Assembly: GCA_964489525.1 (NCBI GenBank)
Contig: CAZAYY010000027.1
Span: 1-56,616, forward strand
Direction: 5' to 3'
Source of the DNA: CAZAYY01 sp964489525
Lineage (GTDB): Bacteria; Chloroflexota; Anaerolineae; Anaerolineales; JABWBV01
DNA: 56,616 nucleotides
The notes under the pieces: model-generated
What the model was told of the DNA's origin: nothing
The model's database searches: none
What the model saw: the letters and a program-made list of their open reading frames with translations, nothing else
Made by a program: the position numbers and the translations under genes
In this document: positions 1-7,889 of the stretch, piece by piece
Layout: every line of letters begins with the position of its first letter
Position numbering within the stretch: the stretch's first letter is position 1

Positions 1-250
1 CAGTCATCGAGCCAGAACCCGAACCCGTACCGGAGGCCGAGCCTGAGGCCGAACCGGAACCGGAACCAGCCATCGAGCCGGAGCCCGAACCCGTGATGGA
101 GGCCGAGCCTGAGGCCGAACCGGAACCGGAACCAGCCATCGAGCTGGAACCCGAACCGGTGATGGAAGCCGAGCCTGAGGCCGAACCGGAACCGGAACCA
201 GCCATCGAGCTGGAACCCGAACCGGTGATGGAAGCCGCACCGGAACCGGA
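1..250 (+). repeat. 66-bp in-frame tandem repeat (Glu-Pro rich)
   Basis: The DNA repeats with a 66-bp period, encoding 22-residue units of the type MEAEPEAEPEPEP followed by AIELEPEPV. About three and a half copies are visible and the array runs off the left edge. The last two units are nearly identical at DNA level, which suggests recent slippage or unequal exchange. The product is an acidic, extended Glu-Pro segment in front of the FHA domain of the same protein. Confidence 0.9.
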
Positions 251-3200
251 ACCAATCCCCCTCCCAGAGACAGCGACCATTGTTGCGGCGCCGGTAGATG
301 CCGCAGAATCGGCTGCGCCCCTTGAGGAATCCGAAATGCCTCTGGAAGAGAAAACCTCGCTCCCCCAACCCGACTGGAGCAGCGCAACCATCATTGCAGC
401 CCGGCCTGATTTGGAAACTCCCCCGCTGGCAGAACCCGAAAGCCACCCGGAAGAAAGCATGCCCGAGCCCGAATTCACCCCGCAAGACTGGGCTGCCCCC
501 CTCCCCGGGTTGGAAGAATTCCCTGCAGTAGAGGCCGACCCCGAAAAAACCGGGCAGTATAAACCAGATGAAATCCCAGGTGCGCCCGAATTTCCCGCCG
601 AAGAACCGGCCGGTTTTGACCAGGGTTTCGAACCGGCTGAACTGCCCATTTCCAATTTTGCGTCCGCGACTCTGCCTGGCGAACCCACAGGCGAAACCCA
701 CCCACCTGCCCCGGCAAGCAGCCAGGCAGAGGAAGCCAGGGCTGCAGCGGCTCCGCTGCCAGGCGGTCCGGTGGAACCTGCTCCCTTTGCCGCCTTGCCT
801 AAGGAATCGCCTGCAACCATCCAACAACCTGCCACGCCCTCTCCTGGCGCAAAAACCCCGGCGGCAGCGCCGCCACCCACCCTCACCTTCCGCATGGCCG
901 ATGGCAGCGAAAGAAAAGTATCCCTGGATAAAGACCAACTCTCCATCGGGAGAATCGCCGGGAATGACCTGGTGATGCCGGTAGACTCGATTTCCAAAAG
1001 CCACGGCCGGTTGAAGAAAATCAACAACCAATGGCACATCGAAGACCTGGGCTCAACCAACGGCATCTACGTAAATGGGGAACGCATTCCCGCCTTCACC
1101 CCAACGCTGCTGCCCCCAACCCTCGAATTTACCCTGGGCAGAGATATTGCCGCCAGGGCATTGGGCGTTTCCACCCCGGTTCAAAAGGCGGTTCGCTACA
1201 CCTCCAGAACCATGGTGATCGCCGCGATTGCAATCCTGGCCGTTGTCCTACTGGGCGGTGGTGCAGCAGCAGCGGTAATCGCCAACAACCGGGGCGACCG
1301 GGGGCAGCGCGAAAAACCGCTTTACCCTGCAACTGCTTTTGAGTGTGAATATCCGACGATGAGTTTAGCCCCCATCCCAGGGGTAACGCTTCAGCCCGGC
1401 ACAACCCTCGACCCATCCATTTACATCACCCCACCTCCGGCAGGCAACACAACGTCGTTTGTCACACCCCCGGCGCCTGGACCGGGCAGTGTCCTCCCCC
1501 CAGGCGTTCCCACCCCTGTCAGCCGGCCTATTGTCTCGCTGGCATTTCTGGAACTGCCTTTCCCCTATGATGGCACCCTGACCAATTTCGGCGGCACTCG
1601 CGATCAATTTATCGCCGCCAGCCAACGGGCGGCCATGGGTGGGCGCATCACCAGCTTCTTTGACCATTATTACCCGCTCTACCCCGCTCCTGCCGACCCA
1701 AGCCTGCCAGGGGGCAAGGAACCAGCCGAAGAACCGATTGGCAAATATGTCCTGATATATACCGGGTTGAACACCCAATATGAAAACTACAGCGGGCACC
1801 CGGCTTATGATTATTCACCCGTTGAGCGTGGGAAAGCCACCACACCGCTGTTTGCCGCTGCCGATGGCTTCATTGCATCTGTGGGCATCCACAGCGCATC
1901 CGGTGCATATTTTGTAAAAATCAACCATTTTGTGCCCAATGTGGGTGGCTACCAGACCATTTATTGGCATCTCGAACCCGATGAATATTTTGACGCCATG
2001 ATCGGGCGTGAGGGTGAATTCATCACCGCAGGAACCCGGATTGGCACCATCGGCAACACAGGTTGGAGCACCGGCCACCATCTCCATTTTGAGGTGCGCT
2101 TCGACCGCAACAACGACGGTCAATTTTCCAACAACGAAACCGTAGACCCCTACGGCTGGATTCCAAGCGTTGAAAACCCGGAAGACCCCTGGACAAAACG
2201 CACCGGCAGTGTGAGCCATTATTTATGGATCCACCCCATGGGCAGTCAGGCCGTAGTGAATGCAGACGGCAGTGGGATTCTGAACCAGAACGCCAGCGAC
2301 CCGGGCCGCGGCGGCGCCGGGTTGGATGATGAACCGACCCCTGAAAAACGCGAAACTACCCTGTGCGCGCCGCCTGGATCCCTACCGCCAGGGGGAACCG
2401 TCACCCTTTCCTGGGCGCCCGACCCACCCCCCAATCAAAACCAGGCCGGTGTCGGCAGTGCATGTGTTCTATCAGTAGTGGATAGTGCCGGTGTACCGCT
2501 GCCCTCTTTCAACCCTGCACTGCAAATATCCCTGCCAATTAACCCCGAAAATCTTCAAAATGTGGACCCCAACACCCTCAAGATTTATTGGCGCGGCCCA
2601 GGCGAGGATGATTGGAAACCCCTGGAAACCACCCTGGACCTGGAAAACGGGGTCGCAACCGCTTTCACCAACCAATCTGGCCAGTGCGCTCTACTCGGTA
2701 CCCCCACCACAGACGTCACCCAACCCCAAACTTCGTTCAGCATATTGGGCGAACCCGGGTTAGATGACGCCTGGTACAAAACGGTTCTTGTCGCCCTGGA
2801 AGCCACAGACCCCAGCGGCATTGAACAAATTGAATACAGCGTGGATGGCGGCAGCACCTGGCAAATCTACACCGGCCCATTCCCGCTAGAACCCAACGGC
2901 ATTCCAGAACCCATTGATGTGATGGACGAAGAGTTTTTCGCTGGAGGCGCCGGCCGTTTCCTCGTATTGGCATCGGCAATTGATAAAGCCGGCAATGTCG
3001 AATACCCACCCGCACTGTTCCAAATCGTGATTGACCCTTCGAAGGACCCGAACCCAACCCCAACGCCCCCCGAACTGGTCACCTTCACCCCTGGCCCAAG
3101 TGCAACCGCAACGGCAACACCTACCGCCACCCCAACGCCTTCACCCACGGCAACCACCTTTGCCTGCTCATTCGAGCTGACCATCGCCCAAAATTCCTTC

Positions 3201-3770
3201 TGCCGCAGCGGCCCCGGAACCATTTATGATGTCATCACAGGCTTTACGCCTGGAACGGTAGTCAAAGTATTGGGGCAAAACATGGACCCAAGCCCGAAAT
3301 GGTGGGTCGTGCAAATCCCCAACAGCAATGTAAGCTGTTGGGTTTCGGAACTTGCGGGCGCGATGCCGCCCGAAGCCAGCTGCGTGGTTAAGTACAACAC
3401 CCCACCCACGCCGACCCCCACACCCACCATCACCCCCACCCCGCTGCCACCTGGTGCACCGGTTTTGGGCATTCCAACCGACCAGGATGAATTGTATTGC
3501 AAAGGCGTGAATTTTGCCTGGAGACCCTCTACCACCCCAGATACCTCGGCGAGTTACGAATTGCTGCTGGAAAAATATACACTGCCAGCGGGTCTTTATG
3601 AGGCGCCAGGTACATGGACATTCTATGGAAGCTATCCCACCACAGAAACATCCATGCTGCTGTATCCAGATTGTGGCGCTACCTACCGGTGGAGTGTTCG
3701 AGCACTTAACAGCGTTGGAGTACCCGGGCCGTACTCCGAAACCTGGGAATTTTATTATTATGGTGAATAA
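3..3770 (+). CDS. FHA - transmembrane - M23 peptidase - SH3 protein (5' partial)
   Basis: The reading frame is open from the first bases, so the N-terminus lies outside the window; 1255 codons are visible. Order in the visible part: Glu/Pro repeats (1-80), a Pro/Ala-rich linker, an FHA domain (about 291-394, with SIGRIAGNDLV, SKSHGR and DLGSTNGIYVNG), one transmembrane helix (about 402-426), a Thr/Pro linker, an M23 (LytM-like) metallopeptidase domain (about 583-715), Ig-like regions, a bacterial SH3 domain (about 1054-1130, CRSGPGTIYDVI) and a C-terminal Fn3-like module. Both M23 zinc motifs are present: HPAYD (HxxxD) and HHLHFE (HxH), so the enzyme looks competent. FHA domains bind phosphothreonine, so I infer a cytoplasmic phospho-sensor joined to an outside cell-wall hydrolase. 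The SH3 protein and Ser/Thr kinase downstream on the same strand fit this. Confidence 0.85.
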   Translation, partial: VIEPEPEPVPEAEPEAEPEPEPAIEPEPEPVMEAEPEAEPEPEPAIELEPEPVMEAEPEAEPEPEPAIELEPEPVMEAAPEPEPIPLPETATIVAAPVDAAESAAPLEESEMPLEEKTSLPQPDWSSATIIAARPDLETPPLAEPESHPEESMPEPEFTPQDWAAPLPGLEEFPAVEADPEKTGQYKPDEIPGAPEFPAEEPAGFDQGFEPAELPISNFASATLPGEPTGETHPPAPASSQAEEARAAAAPLPGGPVEPAPFAALPKESPATIQQPATPSPGAKTPAAAPPPTLTFRMADGSERKVSLDKDQLSIGRIAGNDLVMPVDSISKSHGRLKKINNQWHIEDLGSTNGIYVNGERIPAFTPTLLPPTLEFTLGRDIAARALGVSTPVQKAVRYTSRTMVIAAIAILAVVLLGGGAAAAVIANNRGDRGQREKPLYPATAFECEYPTMSLAPIPGVTLQPGTTLDPSIYITPPPAGNTTSFVTPPAPGPGSVLPPGVPTPVSRPIVSLAFLELPFPYDGTLTNFGGTRDQFIAASQRAAMGGRITSFFDHYYPLYPAPADPSLPGGKEPAEEPIGKYVLIYTGLNTQYENYSGHPAYDYSPVERGKATTPLFAAADGFIASVGIHSASGAYFVKINHFVPNVGGYQTIYWHLEPDEYFDAMIGREGEFITAGTRIGTIGNTGWSTGHHLHFEVRFDRNNDGQFSNNETVDPYGWIPSVENPEDPWTKRTGSVSHYLWIHPMGSQAVVNADGSGILNQNASDPGRGGAGLDDEPTPEKRETTLCAPPGSLPPGGTVTLSWAPDPPPNQNQAGVGSACVLSVVDSAGVPLPSFNPALQISLPINPENLQNVDPNTLKIYWRGPGEDDWKPLETTLDLENGVATAFTNQSGQCALLGTPTTDVTQPQTSFSILGEPGLDDAWYKTVLVALEATDPSGIEQIEYSVDGGSTWQIYTGPFPLEPNGIPEPIDVMDEEFFAGGAGRFLVLASAIDKAGNVEYPPALFQIVIDPSKDPNPTPTPPELVTFTPGPSATATATPTATPTPSPTATTFACSFELTIAQNSFCRSGPGTIYDVITGFTPGTVVKVLGQNMDPSPKWWVVQIPNSNVSCWVSELAGAMPPEASCVVKYNTPPTPTPTPTITPTPLPPGAPVLGIPTDQDELYCKGVNFAWRPSTTPDTSASYELLLEKYTLPAGLYEAPGTWTFYGSYPTTETSMLLYPDCGATYRWSVRALNSVGVPGPYSETWEFYYYGE

Positions 3771-3780
3771 CGTGATATGA

Positions 3781-3808
3781 TTGGAAAACGTTAATCAACT
3801 CCTATGCT
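3781..3808 (+). promoter_or_regulatory. possible promoter for the SH3-kinase pair
   Basis: TTGGAA at 3781-3786 and TATGCT at 3803-3808 are separated by 16 bases, 34 bases before the start of the SH3 protein. The match to a housekeeping promoter is moderate and no start site is known. Confidence 0.35.
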
Positions 3809-3842
3809 AGACCGCTGGCAACCCGTTAATTGAGGTATCTCT

Positions 3843-4436
3843 ATGAAGTTTTTCTTGGAAAATTTTAGGCGTTTTGGTAGCCAATTTAGGCGCTACGTAC
3901 CCCACACCGTTATTGTGATTGCCACGATAGCGATGGGGTATTTTGCCTATAACCGCATCGACACACCAATCACCTTGCCTACCTCCCTGCCTTTTGATGT
4001 CCCACCCGCTTTAAGATGGGAACTTCCGACCTATGTACCCACTTTAACCCCAGTGGCTGCATCCACAGCCAGGCCCACAAATACACCCCCGCCAGCCCCT
4101 ACAGCGCCCATCCTGGAAACCGTCACCCCCACCACACCCGCCCGATCAGCCCAATGCCCCGCCAGCCCTCCCCAGCGGGTGGATGTGGGCATGCAGGCCC
4201 GGGTCACCATCACCGATGGAACCCCGCTGCGCGTGCGCACCGAGCCTGTGGTCACCAACAACAATATCCTCATTCAACTTCCAGAAGGCACCCCGTTTGA
4301 AATCATTGGTGGGCCGAGCTGTTGGGAATCTTCCACCAACAATTTCACCTTCTGGCAAATCCGGATGACTGATGGACAAATCGGATGGGTAGCCGAAGGC
4401 ACCCCTGCGGGCTATTTTATTGAACCGCTGCCCTAA
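3843..4436 (+). CDS. membrane-anchored bacterial SH3-domain protein
   Basis: This 197-residue protein has a basic N-terminus, one transmembrane helix (about 20-37, VIVIATIAMGYFAY), a Thr/Pro-rich spacer (about 60-115) and a bacterial SH3 domain (about 118-195, VTITDGTPLRVRTEP and WQIRMTDGQIGWVAEG). Such domains usually bind cell-wall material. The start follows a GAGG ribosome site. It lies 72 bases after the FHA-M23 gene and 32 bases before the kinase, so the three probably form one envelope-signalling cluster. Two Cys residues, one before the SH3 domain (SAQCPASPP) and one inside it (GPSCWE), could form a disulfide outside the cell. No enzymatic motif is visible. Confidence 0.8.
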   Translation: MKFFLENFRRFGSQFRRYVPHTVIVIATIAMGYFAYNRIDTPITLPTSLPFDVPPALRWELPTYVPTLTPVAASTARPTNTPPPAPTAPILETVTPTTPARSAQCPASPPQRVDVGMQARVTITDGTPLRVRTEPVVTNNNILIQLPEGTPFEIIGGPSCWESSTNNFTFWQIRMTDGQIGWVAEGTPAGYFIEPLP

Positions 4437-4468
4437 TCATTTGGAAGATTGAGATAAGGAAGTAAAAT

Positions 4469-7400
4469 ATGTCGCTTGAGAACCTGGTAGGACAAACCCT
4501 TAACCGTTATAAAATCGTCAGCATGTTGGGTGAAGGCGGTATGGGTGCTGTATTTAAAGGGCACGATGTCACCTTACAGCGGGATGTTGCCGTAAAAGTG
4601 ATGCACCCGCATTTTGCCCGCCAACCGGATTTCCGGGAGCGGTTTTTGCAAGAAGCCCGCACCGCAGCCAAAATGGCCCACCCGTCCATCGTTCAAGTAT
4701 TTGACTTTGGCCAGGCATCTTCACTGTTGTTCATCGTGATGGAATTTATCCCCGGAGAAAACCTGGGGCAGCTTCTCACCAACCTGCGCGAACAGAAGAA
4801 GTGGCTCTCGCTTGAACAAAGCGTTGAGGTGGTTCAAATGGTTGCCCAGGCGCTAGACTATGCGCACAGCCAGGGGATTTTACACCGGGACATCAAACCT
4901 GCTAACATCATGCTCCGGCCCGAACCAGCCGGAAAACTGCCCTTCCGGCCTGTCCTGACCGACCTCGGACTGGCCAAGCTGCTCGACAGCCCCGGCCTGA
5001 CCCAGGAAGGCACCGCCATGGGCACGCCTGCATACATGTCCCCCGAACAAACCCTGGGCGAACCCTCCGATTCTCGATCGGATGTGTATTCACTCGGTGT
5101 TCTGCTGTTCGAACTATCCACCGCCCGTCTGCCTTTCCCGGCCCGCAACCTGAGCGAGGCTGTGCGCTACCACACCAAAGAAACCCCGCCTTCGCCGCGC
5201 AGCATTCGCCCCGATTTGCCCGCAGCGCTGGAGGCAGTGATCATCAAAGCCATGGCAAAAGACCCCGCCCAGCGCTTCCAGAGCGCAGGGGATTTGGCCA
5301 GCGCCTTGACTGGCGCTTTTTCAGGCGGTGGTGCACCGGCTGCAATCAAGGCCAGCGCGCCGCCCCCGGCTTCTCCCGGCAGTACGCAGTTTGATGAAAA
5401 GCAGGGAACAGGGCGCGGCGGCTCGATTTTCAACCAGTTCGCCGCCCCGGAAGTCAAAACCCAGGACCGCATTCAAATGCTGCTGCCCGACAAAACCACC
5501 CGGGATTACCCGGTCAAAGGCCGCGAAACCACCGTCGGGCGCGATGAAAGCAATGACATTGTCATCCCCGCCGGGAACGCCTCGCGGCAGCATGCCCGCA
5601 TCATTTTTGATGGCACAAACTATCAGGTTTTAGACCTTAACTCAACCAACGGGACGTTTTTAGGCACAACCCGCCTGCTCCCCGGAATCCCTGAAGCCTG
5701 GTCGCCCGACAAGCCCATCCAAATTGGGCAGGTTTTCTTGCGTCTGGTACGGGCCGAAATTAAACCTGGTGTCGAAGCCACCGCCGTTTATGCCTCTCCG
5801 GTAGGCCAGGCACCCAACCTGCCCCCGGCTGGGCCTGCAGGCGGAACGAATTTCGCCCAGCCTGGCGGTGTTCAGCGACCAGCCCAACAAAGCGGGGCGC
5901 GGGTTGCCCTCACGCTTGCAGATACCAACCTTGTGGTAGACCCGGGGCGAAGCATCATTGTGCCTGTCACCCTGTTCAACCAGGGCAGCGTGGTAGATCA
6001 TTTCCAGGTAGGCGTAACCGGCATTCCCGCAGAGTGGATCCCCACGCCAATCAACGCCGTCCAGATGATGCCTGGTGACCAGAAAATTGTAAATGTGATG
6101 GTGCAGCCGCCCCGCACCCCTACATCCCTGGCGGGTGATTACAGGGTGCAGTTCAACGTGGGCACCTCGGCTTCCCCCGCCCCCCTAAGCAGCGCTACCG
6201 CCACTTTGAAGGTCAATCCCTTCAGCCAGTACGCCAGCCAGGTATTCCCCCTGAAAGTAAAAACCAACCGGACCGGGAAAATTACGGTAACCAACCAGGG
6301 GAATTATGCCGAAACGTTTAATATTCAGATTAAAGACCGGGGCGATGAAATCAGTTTTTCGCCGCCCGTTTTGCAGCTGAACATTCCCCCTGGCGAGGCG
6401 GAAACGGCTGAGTATATCGGACGGGCGCGGAAACGCAAATTAATCGGCGCCGCCACCATGCACCCCTTTAGCACAGAAATTGTGCCATCCGGCCTGGCCA
6501 TCCCCAAAGGTTCACCGGGTGGGCCACAGCCACAGTTGGTTAGCGGTGAAATCATCAGCGGCCCAATCATTCCCGCCTGGCTGATTACTTTTGTCATTGT
6601 CGCTTGCATGGTTTCAATGATCCTGGTAGGCCTGTATATTCAAACCTACAACCGGCAGGTTTCTGCAATCGTCGCCACCAACGCCGCCCAAGAAACGATC
6701 AACGCCGCACAAATTGCCGGGTTAGATTCGGATAGCGATGGTCTGCCGGATGCAGAAGAACTGCGCCTGGGCACCGACCCGTTCAACGCCGACAGCGATG
6801 GAGACGGCTTAAACGATAAAGAGGAAATAGATTCGGCCACCAATCCGCTCAACCCGGATACAGACGGGGACGGTCTGAACGACGGCGATGAAAAGCGCTT
6901 TGGCACCAACCCCAACGTGATTGATACCGATGGCGACACCCTTTCGGATGGCGATGAAGTCAATCGCATTGGCTCCAGCCCCACCAAAGAAGATACCGAT
7001 GGCGACGGCCTGAAAGACAACGTAGACCCATCACCCGGCCAGCTGCCCACCCCCACCCCGCTGCCAACGGCCACCCCGCCGCCCAGCGCCACACCCGAGC
7101 CCACCGCCACCCCGGCAGCAACCCCCACCCCCACTCCCATTCCGGGTGCCTGGCATGGCTCCTGGACCTCGAACTGCGAGTTCCTCAACTGTGCAACGGT
7201 GGAGTTAACCCACTTCGCCGGCCAGAACAACGTTTCGGGCACCTTTGCCGACGGCAACGGCACCCTGACCGGAACCGCCCAGGGCAATTTCCTTTCCGGT
7301 CAGTGGTCTGTGGGCGGCACCTCTGGCAATTTTAGCTTCTGGCAAACCGACGACAGCAGCGCCTTCCGTGGAAACTGGGACAAGGTATACGACTGGTGCG

Positions 7401-7813
7401 GTTCGCGCAGCGGCAGCCTGCCCACGCCCTGTGGGTTGGCCTCCTGGGGCGGCACCTGGCAAACCACCTGTGGGGCATCGGGCTGCGAAACTATGACCAT
7501 CATCCAAACTGGCTCTTCCGCCACTGCAATTTATGCGGGTGGTGTGGGCAGCCTGCAAGGGACCATCGAAGGCACGGTGTTCAGCGGCAACTGGTCGCGC
7601 AACTCCGGCACAGGGACTTTCAAGTTCTTCATGCAGCAAAACGGAAAACAATTCAATGGCAACTGGAACGGCTCGAACGAGTGGTGCGGCTTCCGCGAAG
7701 GCGCTGGCAACCCGAACCCCTGCCTTAACGCTACGGTTATCATCAATAAATTTGAACCACCGTCCATCATCATACCCATTATTCCCATCTTAATCCCCAC
7801 ACTCAAACCTTAG
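4469..7813 (+). CDS. transmembrane Ser/Thr protein kinase with FHA and TSP3 repeats
   Basis: This is a PknB-like kinase of 1114 residues. The kinase domain spans about 12-275: glycine loop GEGGMGAVFKG, Lys in VAVKVM, HRDIKPANIM, and DLG in place of the usual DFG. A linker leads to an FHA domain (about 333-425, TTVGRDESNDIV, SRQHARI, LNSTNGT), then an Ig-like region (about 465-640), one transmembrane helix (about 700-723), thrombospondin type-3-like calcium-binding repeats (about 752-855, DSDGDGLNDKEE type), a Thr/Pro linker and two copies of a roughly 90-residue Cys/Trp-rich module (about 893-1085). Start by AAGGAAG site. Kinase and FHA should be cytoplasmic and the TSP3 repeats and C-terminal modules external. 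The Ig-like segment before the helix falls on the predicted inner side, which is odd. A partner in signalling with the upstream FHA-M23 protein is inferred. Confidence 0.9.
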   Translation: MSLENLVGQTLNRYKIVSMLGEGGMGAVFKGHDVTLQRDVAVKVMHPHFARQPDFRERFLQEARTAAKMAHPSIVQVFDFGQASSLLFIVMEFIPGENLGQLLTNLREQKKWLSLEQSVEVVQMVAQALDYAHSQGILHRDIKPANIMLRPEPAGKLPFRPVLTDLGLAKLLDSPGLTQEGTAMGTPAYMSPEQTLGEPSDSRSDVYSLGVLLFELSTARLPFPARNLSEAVRYHTKETPPSPRSIRPDLPAALEAVIIKAMAKDPAQRFQSAGDLASALTGAFSGGGAPAAIKASAPPPASPGSTQFDEKQGTGRGGSIFNQFAAPEVKTQDRIQMLLPDKTTRDYPVKGRETTVGRDESNDIVIPAGNASRQHARIIFDGTNYQVLDLNSTNGTFLGTTRLLPGIPEAWSPDKPIQIGQVFLRLVRAEIKPGVEATAVYASPVGQAPNLPPAGPAGGTNFAQPGGVQRPAQQSGARVALTLADTNLVVDPGRSIIVPVTLFNQGSVVDHFQVGVTGIPAEWIPTPINAVQMMPGDQKIVNVMVQPPRTPTSLAGDYRVQFNVGTSASPAPLSSATATLKVNPFSQYASQVFPLKVKTNRTGKITVTNQGNYAETFNIQIKDRGDEISFSPPVLQLNIPPGEAETAEYIGRARKRKLIGAATMHPFSTEIVPSGLAIPKGSPGGPQPQLVSGEIISGPIIPAWLITFVIVACMVSMILVGLYIQTYNRQVSAIVATNAAQETINAAQIAGLDSDSDGLPDAEELRLGTDPFNADSDGDGLNDKEEIDSATNPLNPDTDGDGLNDGDEKRFGTNPNVIDTDGDTLSDGDEVNRIGSSPTKEDTDGDGLKDNVDPSPGQLPTPTPLPTATPPPSATPEPTATPAATPTPTPIPGAWHGSWTSNCEFLNCATVELTHFAGQNNVSGTFADGNGTLTGTAQGNFLSGQWSVGGTSGNFSFWQTDDSSAFRGNWDKVYDWCGSRSGSLPTPCGLASWGGTWQTTCGASGCETMTIIQTGSSATAIYAGGVGSLQGTIEGTVFSGNWSRNSGTGTFKFFMQQNGKQFNGNWNGSNEWCGFREGAGNPNPCLNATVIINKFEPPSIIIPIIPILIPTLKP

Positions 7814-7839
7814 GCAGCACGGCTGCCCCATTGAACCTG

Positions 7840-7882
7840 TTCTGGCCTGCCGGGCGAAACCACCCGGCAGGCCAGAATTTTT
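7840..7882. terminator. bidirectional rho-independent terminator
   Basis: A perfect 15-bp inverted repeat (7840-7854 with 7863-7877, TTCTGGCCTGCCGGG) with an 8-base loop is followed by TTTTT. It sits between two convergent genes. Read on the minus strand the stem is followed by a less T-rich stretch, so it is strongest for the kinase gene. Confidence 0.9.
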
Positions 7883-7889
7883 GTACCCC

